Assembly (NCBI GenBank): GCA_030591305.1
Contig: JAUVBI010000221.1
Coordinates: 1 to 5,189, forward strand
DNA from: Pseudomonadota bacterium
Lineage (GTDB): Bacteria; Pseudomonadota; Gammaproteobacteria; Pseudomonadales; Halieaceae
Direction: 5' to 3'
Length of the DNA stretch: 5,189 nt
The number at the start of each line of letters is the position of its first letter. Position 1 is the first letter of the stretch. Below are positions 1 through 5,189 of this stretch, one piece after another. Position numbers and translations under genes: made by a program. A model generated the notes under the pieces. The model had not been told where the DNA came from, did not search any database, and saw only the letters and a list, made by a program, of their open reading frames with translations.

Positions 1-205
1 AACATTTTATCTCGATACACCCTGCCTGGTATTGAGAAAGGAGACCGAACGGCGCGAAGGTCTTGGCGGCAATGTTGTTATGGGCGGTTTTGACCGGGAT
101 AAAATTGCAGAATTTCTGCAAAATTTTGCCTCCTACCGCACCGGCAAACGTATCGAAAACCTTGCTCCCTCGCATATAATACTGAAGAGATTGCTTCGCA
201 CGTGA
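1..205 (+). CDS. UDP-N-acetylglucosamine 2-epimerase family protein, C-terminal end (partial)
   Basis: The frame starting at base 2 is open from the window edge to a TGA at 203-205 and gives 67 residues. Near its start it reads LDTPCLVLRKETERREGLGG, which fits the family pattern of a P-(V/C)-L-x-(L/M)-R strand followed by TTERPEG, about 70-80 residues from the C-terminus. The rest (GGFDRDKIAEFL, then a basic tail) fits the final helices. Known members are cytosolic GT-B-fold enzymes that interconvert UDP-GlcNAc and UDP-ManNAc, or hydrolyse related UDP-sugars, for surface polysaccharide or natural-product sugar synthesis. The catalytic N-terminal part lies outside the window, so substrate and activity cannot be judged. 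The canonical proline after TER is arginine here (TERREG). The family call is fairly secure; the exact reaction is not. Confidence 0.72.
   Translation, partial: TFYLDTPCLVLRKETERREGLGGNVVMGGFDRDKIAEFLQNFASYRTGKRIENLAPSHIILKRLLRT
105..121. repeat. 8-bp perfect inverted repeat with 1-nt centre
   Basis: TTGCAGAA, one T, then TTCTGCAA form a perfect dyad. With a two-base bulge the arms extend into flanking AAAA and TTTT. It lies inside the epimerase reading frame (codons for K-I-A-E-F-L-Q-N), about 150 bases before the next gene. It could be an operator-like site, but an A/T-rich palindrome of this size can arise by chance in coding DNA. No second copy was noticed in the window. Confidence 0.2.
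175..180 (+). promoter_or_regulatory. candidate -10 hexamer (TATAAT)
   Basis: A perfect sigma-70 -10 hexamer lies near the 3' end of the epimerase frame, about 90 bases before the damaged halogenase-like gene, so it could drive the downstream genes. No good TTGACA-like -35 hexamer sits 16-18 bases upstream, where the sequence is around TATCGA, and there is no extended -10 TGn. This is a weak candidate. Confidence 0.2.
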
Positions 206-236
206 TGAGAAGCCGGCAGACATATTTTGTTAGTAC

Positions 237-242
237 AGGAGG
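237..242 (+). promoter_or_regulatory. strong Shine-Dalgarno site AGGAGG before a mini-ORF
   Basis: AGGAGG lies 4 bases before the ATG at 247 and 24 bases before the ATG at 267. The spacing suits a start at 247, not the start of the halogenase-like frame. Either the 7-codon ORF at 247 is translated and coupled to the next gene, or the site is left over from a gene that has been deleted. Confidence 0.5.
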
Positions 243-246
243 CCAT

Positions 247-270
247 ATGGCCGGGAAAAGACTGTTATGA
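247..270 (+). other. 7-codon mini-ORF (MAGKRLL) coupled to the next start
   Basis: An ATG 4 bases after a strong AGGAGG opens a frame encoding MAGKRLL. Its TGA at 268-270 overlaps the ATG at 267-269 as ATGA, a classical translational-coupling arrangement. It may be a translated leader, or the truncated start of a lost gene. The peptide has no recognisable motif. Existence as a reading frame is certain; function is speculative. Confidence 0.25.
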
Positions 271-521
271 ATGAGGCACAAAGCTGCGATGTGCTGATAA
301 TTGGTGCCGGCATGGCCGGTGGCTTATTGGCGAGGCAGCTATCCCTGGAGCAGCTGGATCGTGCTAAATTTGATCGGGATCTTTGCGAGATAAACCGTAA
401 CGCTGGTGTGGATGTGCGCCTGGGTACCGCGGTGATTGCCGCTGACCAGCAAGGCCAGCCAGGTATTAAATTGGACCCCGATGGAATGCACCGGCCAGGA
501 AGACGTGTTTGCCATGCTTAA
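267..521 (+). pseudogene. flavin-dependent halogenase/oxidoreductase, N-terminal remnant (internally deleted, frameshifted)
   Basis: The 84-codon frame begins with a Rossmann FAD-binding strand, CDVLIIGAGMAGGLLARQL, with GAGMAG at residues 13-18. After residue 29 it passes directly to LDRAKFDRDL (30-39) and GVDVRLGTAV (47-56). In flavin-dependent halogenases and related FAD monooxygenases the DRxxFDxxL segment normally lies about 80 or more residues after the GxGxxG. An in-frame block, including the acidic ribose-binding strand and the WxGES-type region, is therefore missing. The reading then fails after IKLDPDG and ends at a TAA (519-521) in frame-shifted sequence, while the neighbouring frame continues open. 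The GDAxxxxxP flavin motif and the WxWxIP halogenase motif are absent. A six-base repeat, GCAGCT (335-340 and 350-355), lies at the first junction. The product cannot be a working flavoenzyme; the gene was probably once part of this operon. Confidence 0.65.
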
Positions 522-1191
522 CATCTACGAGCGCCAGCTGGAGTCCTACGACAAATACCACTTACTAGGTTGTTTTGATGCCTTTGTAAACTGGCAGACT
601 ATTCGTTATCACTCCATTTTGAATTACGATATTCCAGCACAGCACAATGATCATAAGCAAATGATAGCGCGGGTAAACAACCATAGCGCGGATTGCGGTT
701 ATACTGTTGGTGCCCGAACGGACAACCAGAACATAGGGCGGGCCAGTGACGCATTGGCTGGCGAATTTGTCGAGTTCGTCGATGCCCGCGGGCAGTATTA
801 TGCGCGCAATCGGGGTTTCTTCCATGAGAAGACCGAGCGGGCTGAAACCCGGCGCAAAACCGTAGAGCTGGAATTTGGAGAGGCTGAGAGGCGGGAGAGC
901 CTGTTAAACTGGGAGTGTTTCGTGCGTTATTACATCACTCGCATGTGTGAAATTGATGGAATTCCCTTCGATGAACCCTGCTTTAAGAAGCACTTTGCTA
1001 GCGATTGGAACCTGGGTCAAAGTCTGGCCGAGATTTTCGAGGCATTGAAGGAACGAACGACAACCGGGCGCCCGGAGACTCCTCCAACGGTTCGTTGGGA
1101 TATCAAAGGTCCAATCAATAAGCAACTGGCCAAGGAGTCTGCCTGGTGGTGCCGCTTTACGGGGCCCGATGGCCGGCAGGTGACACATTAG
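481..1191 (+). CDS. hypothetical protein; probable downstream remnant of the halogenase-like gene
   Basis: This frame is open from a TGA at 433-435 to the TAG at 1189-1191. Candidate starts are a TTG at 436, ATG 481 and ATG 514; I list 481. ATG 514 has AGGAAG 11 bases upstream and overlaps the preceding frame's stop region, so coupled re-initiation is also possible. The product (236 residues from 481) is soluble, rich in charged and aromatic residues and mostly helical, with stretches such as IYERQLESYDKYHLLG and RRESLLNWECFVRYYIT. There is no signal peptide, membrane segment or familiar motif. Its position after the FAD fragment, with a one-base frame change near 480, suggests it is the helical C-terminal part of the same flavoprotein after loss of the middle. 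An independent gene with a lost start is the alternative. I cannot assign a function. Confidence 0.45.
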   Translation: MECTGQEDVFAMLNIYERQLESYDKYHLLGCFDAFVNWQTIRYHSILNYDIPAQHNDHKQMIARVNNHSADCGYTVGARTDNQNIGRASDALAGEFVEFVDARGQYYARNRGFFHEKTERAETRRKTVELEFGEAERRESLLNWECFVRYYITRMCEIDGIPFDEPCFKKHFASDWNLGQSLAEIFEALKERTTTGRPETPPTVRWDIKGPINKQLAKESAWWCRFTGPDGRQVTH

Positions 1192-1208
1192 GTTTTCCTG
1201 TATTCAAG

Positions 1209-1215
1209 AAGGGGA
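1209..1215 (+). promoter_or_regulatory. ribosome binding site for the DAO-family gene
   Basis: AAGGGGA lies 12 bases before the ATG at 1228, slightly long spacing. It supports that start, which places the FAD-binding strand at the very N-terminus of the protein. Confidence 0.5.
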
Positions 1216-1227
1216 TAAAATCATCCG

Positions 1228-2352
1228 ATGAAAGTTGTCATTGTCGGAGGGGGTTTGACCGGCGCTTATGCTGCCTTTTTGCTGGCGCGCTCCGGAGCGG
1301 ACGTTATCTGTATAGACCCGGCCTATACGCCAGGACGCGCCTCGGATGTTAATCCCGGTGGCCTGAACCCTCTTCACGGCCCCGGTATTCCTGGCCCTGT
1401 GTCTACATTTGCCCTCTATTGCCACCAACTTCATCTGAGTGAATGGGACTCCATCCATCAATTATCTGGCATTCATTTTCAGCCGAGGGTGGTGACTCGC
1501 TTATTATTGGGCTTCTCCACCGAGGAGGTGGACGCACTCGCTGCCCCTGAGAAGCTGTATCGCGAAAATATCGGGTTTAGTGCGCGCCGCCTGAATGCCA
1601 GGGAACTGCAGGAATTGCCGCAAGATATTAATCCGGCAGCCCTTGGCGGCCTGCTGACACGGGGTAATGCCAGCGTAAACAGCGCACTGTATACCCATGC
1701 ATTACTCAAGGGTGCCCAGAAATTGGGTGCTGCCCTGGTGACGGGACGTGTTGATAACATTCACTACCAGGGGCGTAAAATAACAGGCGTACAAGTAGGG
1801 CAAGGGCGCTTTACTGCAGACCACGTTGTTTTCTGTACCGGGCCCCATACCGGGGAGTTGCATGAGTTACTCGGTGAATCAATTCCGGTAAGGGCGGTAA
1901 AGGGCGAGCTGTTAGTGGCAGAACTTGATGAACACGTGTATCGCCACGATGTCACCTGGCACCAGTTCGGGCTATATCATGCCGGGGGAAATCGATTCTG
2001 GTTGGGAGGTACCCGCGAAGACAGTGGCCTGGATGTCGGAATTACTGAGGGGGCGGCAACAGCTATCCTGGCAGGTATCAGGCAACTCATGCCGTCGTTT
2101 TCGAAATCAGCGATTGTGGATCAACAGTGTGGCCTACGGCCCATGAGCCCCGATGGCCTGCCGGTATTGGGTAGGTTGCGAAATTGGGATAATGGCTATA
2201 TTGCCAACGGAGGTGGTGCTAAAGGCGTTTTATTCAGTGCGGGAATGGCACAAACCATTACCAGGCTCATCACTGAGGGCCATGAGAGTGCCGACCTCGC
2301 GATTTTTTCACCTTATAGATTCTCCGTGCCAGGGGGATCCAAAAATGCCTGA
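1228..2352 (+). CDS. FAD-dependent amino acid/amine oxidoreductase, DAO family (glycine oxidase/ThiO-like)
   Basis: This 374-residue protein is the usual length for the DAO family (D-amino acid oxidase, glycine oxidase, sarcosine oxidase). These cytosolic enzymes oxidise an amine to an imine using FAD, passing electrons to oxygen or another acceptor. It starts directly with MKVVIVGGGLTGAYAAFLLA (GGGLTG at 7-12), and the second strand ends in D30, expected to bind the FAD ribose. The family segment after a small residue (GNASVNSALYTHALL, from about 146) is present. The C-terminal flavin-contacting motifs GLRPMSPDGLPVLG (302-315) and GGGAKGVLFSAG (328-339) are well preserved. An unusual Gly/Pro-rich stretch (GGLNPLHGPGIPGP) follows the first Rossmann unit. 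The gene overlaps the next by 8 bases (ATGCCTGA), indicating coupled translation. The fold is secure; the substrate is unknown, and the context suggests an amino acid made or modified by the neighbouring PLP enzyme. Confidence 0.88.
   Translation: MKVVIVGGGLTGAYAAFLLARSGADVICIDPAYTPGRASDVNPGGLNPLHGPGIPGPVSTFALYCHQLHLSEWDSIHQLSGIHFQPRVVTRLLLGFSTEEVDALAAPEKLYRENIGFSARRLNARELQELPQDINPAALGGLLTRGNASVNSALYTHALLKGAQKLGAALVTGRVDNIHYQGRKITGVQVGQGRFTADHVVFCTGPHTGELHELLGESIPVRAVKGELLVAELDEHVYRHDVTWHQFGLYHAGGNRFWLGGTREDSGLDVGITEGAATAILAGIRQLMPSFSKSAIVDQQCGLRPMSPDGLPVLGRLRNWDNGYIANGGGAKGVLFSAGMAQTITRLITEGHESADLAIFSPYRFSVPGGSKNA
2331..2336 (+). promoter_or_regulatory. ribosome binding site for the threonine-synthase-like gene
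   Basis: AGGGGG sits 8 bases before ATG 2345, inside the end of the DAO gene. It fixes this start in preference to longer upstream extensions of the frame, which would overlap about 190 bases of conserved DAO sequence. Confidence 0.6.
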
Positions 2353-3469
2353 ATTCAGGCTGGAATGTGTTCGCTGTGGCAGCTTACAAAAACACACCTA
2401 CAGCCCTCGTTGTGAGCATTGCGATGGTCTGACTGAGCCACTGTATAACCTGGAGAATGCCCAACTATATGACTCGTATGACCCCTACACGCGTTTTTTT
2501 GACCTGCTCCCCGTTAACGATCGCGCGTTACTTCCCCAGGACACCTCATACACACCTACTGTTCATGCCATGAATCTTGGGGAGAGACTGGGCATGCCCT
2601 CTCTCTACCTAAAAAATGAGACGGTACACCCAACCGGAACTACAAAGTATCGTATGGCAGCTATCGCGCTGGCATACCTGTACGAAAGTGGGGTGAGGCA
2701 TTTTTGTACTTCGTCTACCGGCAACAGTTCTACCGCTTATGCCTGGCAGATTGGCAAGCTGCCAGGAATGAAAATGTCCCTGTTTACTGCATCTGAATTT
2801 CAGGAACGGGTCAATTACCCACCATCAGCACAAATTGATCATTATGTGCTGGAGAACTCCAGTTTTGCAGAGGCCTTCAACGATGCTGCCGAATTTGCCC
2901 ACCAGCGAGGCTACACGGCAGAACGTGGCTTTTTCAACCCAGGCCGACGGGAGGGGTTGAAATTAGCCTGGTTCGAAGCAACAGACCAGGTAGCACAACC
3001 CATTGACTGGTATGTGCAAGCTGTGTCCAGTGGCATGGGAGTATATGGTACCTACAAAGGTGCCGGGGAACTGTTACAAATGGGCCATATTGACCGGTTG
3101 CCACATTTGTTGTGCGTACAACAGGAGAGCTGTGCGCCCATGGTTCACGCCTGGGAAGAAGGTGCCGCTCAAATTGCTGAACACCACATTGTTCGTCAGC
3201 CCAAAGGTATTGCCAAGGCCATCCTGCGTGGCGACCCCCGTGGGGTGTATCCCTATATGCGCGAGATTGTGCAATGCAGTGAGGGGGAGTTTACTGCGGT
3301 CAGTGAAGTGGAAATCAGGAAAGCACAGACATTAGTTTCCGACCTGGAGGGCATCGCCATCTGTTTTTCAGCGGCAGCGGCAGTTGCCGGGCTAATCAAA
3401 ATGCGGGAGCAGAGTCGGATTCCAGCCGATCACTGCGTATTGATCAACCTGACTGGGAGTAATCGTTAG
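2345..3469 (+). CDS. threonine-synthase-like PLP-dependent enzyme with N-terminal zinc ribbon
   Basis: The 374-residue product belongs to the fold-type II PLP enzymes (threonine synthase, cysteate synthase, threonine dehydratase, cysteine synthase), which do beta/gamma replacement or elimination on amino acids. An N-terminal rubredoxin-like zinc ribbon has C8-x2-C11 and C23-x2-C26, as in many threonine synthases. The expected PLP lysine is K101 in PTGTTKYR (96-103), where true threonine synthases read PTGSFKDR. STGNSSTAYA (124-133) is the substrate/carboxylate loop, and SSGMGVYGTYKG (228-239) corresponds to the glycine-rich PLP-phosphate loop. The C-terminus ends in LTGSNR, where threonine synthases have TGHGLKD-like sequence that contacts the PLP ring. 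The altered K101 and C-terminal motifs argue for a specialised enzyme, not housekeeping threonine synthesis. It is tightly packed between the DAO and asparagine-synthase-like genes. Family assignment is strong; the reaction is undetermined. Confidence 0.85.
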   Translation: MPEFRLECVRCGSLQKHTYSPRCEHCDGLTEPLYNLENAQLYDSYDPYTRFFDLLPVNDRALLPQDTSYTPTVHAMNLGERLGMPSLYLKNETVHPTGTTKYRMAAIALAYLYESGVRHFCTSSTGNSSTAYAWQIGKLPGMKMSLFTASEFQERVNYPPSAQIDHYVLENSSFAEAFNDAAEFAHQRGYTAERGFFNPGRREGLKLAWFEATDQVAQPIDWYVQAVSSGMGVYGTYKGAGELLQMGHIDRLPHLLCVQQESCAPMVHAWEEGAAQIAEHHIVRQPKGIAKAILRGDPRGVYPYMREIVQCSEGEFTAVSEVEIRKAQTLVSDLEGIAICFSAAAAVAGLIKMREQSRIPADHCVLINLTGSNR

Positions 3470-3470
3470 A

Positions 3471-5003
3471 TTGATATTTTCGTTCCGTAAAGTTGACAGC
3501 CTGCCAAGACTGGCCTGGTGTGCCATTGTCACCCGCCAGGATCAGGTGGCGGTCGTATATCATGGCCCCGATGTAGAGGTCAGTTCGAATGCCTTCTTCG
3601 AAGGAGCGTGGGACGGCGAGTTCAATCAGCTGGCATTCGATAAGGCCAGTGTATTTATTGGCAGTGGCGCAATACTCCGGCCCGGTAAGGTCGTGTTCTC
3701 GACGGATACCGGCGTGATGGACTGGATTTACAGTGTGCGTGTGGAACGCAGAATTTTTGTTTCAAACTCAATGGCGTTTCTGTTTTCGATCACAGAGGAC
3801 AAGCCTGATCCAGCATACCCCTATTACTGTTTCGATTTGACTCATTATTGCCGTATGGGTCTGCTGGAAAAAAACCGCTTTGTGCCCACTGCTCTTGGCC
3901 GCAAGATCAGGCTTCACTGGGCCTGCAATCTGGAGTTGGACGCCTCCCTCCAATCCCGGGAACAGCGCAAGCCCGCGGGCCCAGAACCCGACACTTTTAC
4001 CCAGTATATAGATCTGCTGACAGCTTCCTTTGCGCGCCTGGCTGACAACGCCGCCAACGCGCATAGAACACTGCAGTTTACTCCCCTGAGTGCATTGTCC
4101 AAGGGCTACGACAGCAGCGCCTGTGCAGCGCTGGTATCTTCACTCGGTTACAAAGACGGCTATACATTTCAGAACCTTGCTGACGAGGATTTAATGGAGA
4201 ATCGCCCGGACGACTCAGGCATCGAAATTGGCCGCCAACTGGGAATGAATATAGAAGCCGTTAGCCCCACAGCCTACCGGCGGCTTCAATGTCCACGCGA
4301 CGATGAATTCTGTGCGAATCCGGTGACCAGTGAAGTGCTCCTTGCAGGGTTGGAGAATCACCTGCAAGGACGCTTGCAGGTCAGTGGGCGAAATGGCGAC
4401 TTTATTTGGGAGCCTGGGAGTAAGGAGATCGAATCAGATTTTATAAAACCCAATCTCACTTACAATCCGGGGACATCATTCAACGATTTCAGGCTCAGGG
4501 TGGGGTTTCTTCGAATTAACTTACCCGAAATCGGGGCATGCTCTTCGCGGGCTATCCATCGCATCTCGATATCTGACGAGATGCGCCCCTGGCGGATTGG
4601 AGGAAATTATGACCGCCCTATACCACGGCGTATTCTTGAAGAGCGCGGGATAGCGCGTGACATGTTCGGGATGAAAAAAATGGCAGGGGGGTCCATAATT
4701 ATGCCACTTAATGTCGACGGCTTGAGCCCGCGGGCCCGTGAGGACTACGACCAGTTTGATATGGGCAATATGAGTTTTAATCTACCTGGACTCTTGATCA
4801 GCTTTGCACCCACGCTGGGACGTCAAATTCTCGGCGCATTCCGCCTTCCGGGGTTCACCAACACCCTGGCTGCACTGAAGGCCACTCTGGCACTCAGCCG
4901 TCGAGCATTTGGCGGTCAGTTAGTAATAGGCCTTTACACATTTCATTGGGGTATTGAGCGGCTCAGAGACCGCTATCGACTACCCAAGGAGGATGATATT
5001 TAA
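3471..5003 (+). CDS. asparagine-synthase-like ATP pyrophosphatase (no glutaminase nucleophile)
   Basis: This 510-residue protein starts at TTG 3471, one base after the previous stop, with GGGAG 11 bases upstream. The next in-frame ATG is about 80 residues in and would remove the N-terminal beta-rich domain. Residues 1 to about 150 resemble the Ntn-type domain of asparagine synthetases but have Ile, not Cys, at position 2, so ammonia from glutamine is not expected. The synthetase domain has the PP-loop LSKGYDSSA (209-217; canonical SGGxDSS), SGRNGDFIWE (305-314) at the place of the GxGGDE motif, and a basic RRxLEERGIARDMFGMKKMA segment (386-405) like the conserved C-terminal R/K-rich region. 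Related enzymes adenylate a carboxylate and form an amide, as in asparagine synthetase, beta-lactam synthetase and lasso-peptide cyclase. Here it may amidate or cyclise an amino acid made by the neighbouring genes. The tail (about 430-510) is hydrophobic in places. Substrate unknown. Confidence 0.8.
   Translation: MIFSFRKVDSLPRLAWCAIVTRQDQVAVVYHGPDVEVSSNAFFEGAWDGEFNQLAFDKASVFIGSGAILRPGKVVFSTDTGVMDWIYSVRVERRIFVSNSMAFLFSITEDKPDPAYPYYCFDLTHYCRMGLLEKNRFVPTALGRKIRLHWACNLELDASLQSREQRKPAGPEPDTFTQYIDLLTASFARLADNAANAHRTLQFTPLSALSKGYDSSACAALVSSLGYKDGYTFQNLADEDLMENRPDDSGIEIGRQLGMNIEAVSPTAYRRLQCPRDDEFCANPVTSEVLLAGLENHLQGRLQVSGRNGDFIWEPGSKEIESDFIKPNLTYNPGTSFNDFRLRVGFLRINLPEIGACSSRAIHRISISDEMRPWRIGGNYDRPIPRRILEERGIARDMFGMKKMAGGSIIMPLNVDGLSPRAREDYDQFDMGNMSFNLPGLLISFAPTLGRQILGAFRLPGFTNTLAALKATLALSRRAFGGQLVIGLYTFHWGIERLRDRYRLPKEDDI
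4986..4992 (+). promoter_or_regulatory. strong Shine-Dalgarno site AAGGAGG
   Basis: AAGGAGG lies in the last codons of the asparagine-synthase-like gene, showing that another gene follows in the operon. It directly abuts ATG 4993 (spacing 0) and lies 10 bases before ATG 5003. The better-placed ATG 5003 opens only 21 codons, so the spacing and the long open frame disagree. Confidence 0.6.
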
Positions 5004-5189
5004 TGTCGGTGATGGTACTAGCGTTGAACAAGGGCTCGCGGCTGATAGTGAGGATACGTACATTGTGACGGTAATTCCAAGTAACCCATGTCCAACGCTG
5101 TGCGAATTCCTGCGAAACATCGTACTTGGCCCCGATGGGGCCAGGCGTCTGCCGGGGCTGAACTTAAAATTGGTAGAAACTCTTGCCAT
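4993..5189 (+). CDS. hypothetical protein, N-terminal part (runs off the window)
   Basis: From ATG 4993 a frame stays open to the window end (65 codons) and overlaps the preceding gene by 11 bases. The beginning (MIFNVGDGTSVEQG) is unremarkable. The later part (TYIVTVIPSNPCPTLCEF and RNIVLGPDGARRLPG) reads like genuine soluble protein. The start is uncertain because the strong AAGGAGG immediately precedes this ATG. ATG 5003, better spaced and overlapping the previous stop as TAATG, gives only a 21-residue product ending at 5066-5068; GTG 5065 is a third option. A frameshift early in the gene would reconcile the two. I do not recognise the family. Confidence 0.45.
   Translation, partial: MIFNVGDGTSVEQGLAADSEDTYIVTVIPSNPCPTLCEFLRNIVLGPDGARRLPGLNLKLVETLA

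Noticed and set aside
267..521. Programmed frameshift joining 267-521 to the next frame
   Set aside because: No slippery heptamer is evident in the 436-521 overlap, and large parts of the flavoprotein are missing anyway, so decay explains it better.
565..1188. Minus-strand frames opposite the 481-1191 region
   Set aside because: No RBS or motif, and biased composition. The plus strand has a continuous 236-codon frame in operon orientation.
2153..2344. 64-residue N-terminal extension of the threonine-synthase-like gene
   Set aside because: It would overlap conserved DAO coding sequence in another frame. The RBS at 2331-2336 and the zinc-ribbon start support ATG 2345.
3003..3335. 110-codon plus-strand frame inside the threonine-synthase-like gene
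   Set aside because: It is an out-of-frame shadow of a conserved PLP domain, with Cys/Trp-rich, unlikely composition.
3970..4737. 13-base sequence AGCCCGCGGGCCC present twice (3970-3982 and 4725-4737)
   Set aside because: Both copies lie inside one coding region in GC-rich codons, with no further copies noticed; most likely chance.
4980..5189. Minus-strand open frame of 69 codons at the right edge
   Set aside because: It is antisense to a better plus-strand frame that follows a strong RBS in the same operon. Its Ser/Pro-rich translation looks like a shadow.
1..5189. Mobile element, CRISPR array, tRNA or lasso-peptide precursor
   Set aside because: No terminal repeats, transposase, spaced repeats, cloverleaf or precursor-like peptide was seen. 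The asparagine-synthase-like gene alone does not make this a lasso-peptide locus.

Overview
The window looks like part of a bacterial chromosome, probably from a gammaproteobacterium. GC content is moderate, genes are closely packed on one strand, and Shine-Dalgarno sites are clear. The organism assignment is an inference from gene style only. I see no tRNA, rRNA, CRISPR array, insertion sequence or integrase. All recognisable genes read left to right.

Layout. (1) Bases 1-205 are the last 67 codons of a gene entering from the left; its TER-containing C-terminus fits the UDP-N-acetylglucosamine 2-epimerase family. (2) Bases 206-266 are a short gap with a strong ribosome binding site in front of a 7-codon mini-ORF. 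(3) Bases 267-1191 hold a damaged gene. It starts as a flavin-dependent halogenase/oxidoreductase (GAGMAG motif), jumps in frame to the later DRxxFD segment of that family, then changes frame near base 480 and continues as a 236-codon, helix-rich stretch with no motif I recognise. (4) Bases 1228-5003 hold three intact genes with almost no spacing: a DAO-type FAD oxidoreductase, a threonine-synthase-like PLP enzyme with a zinc ribbon, and an asparagine-synthase-like ATP-using enzyme with no N-terminal glutaminase cysteine. (5) From 4993 a further gene runs off the right edge.

Taken together, the three intact genes look like an accessory biosynthetic cassette acting on an amino acid. The PLP enzyme would do beta/gamma chemistry, the DAO-family enzyme would oxidise an amine, and the asparagine-synthase-like enzyme would activate a carboxylate with ATP to form an amide or ring. 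The sugar epimerase on the left suggests either a surface-glycan locus or a sugar-decorated natural product. The halogenase-like gene appears to be a decayed member of the same locus. The product cannot be read from the sequence. I recognise the families but not this exact gene combination.
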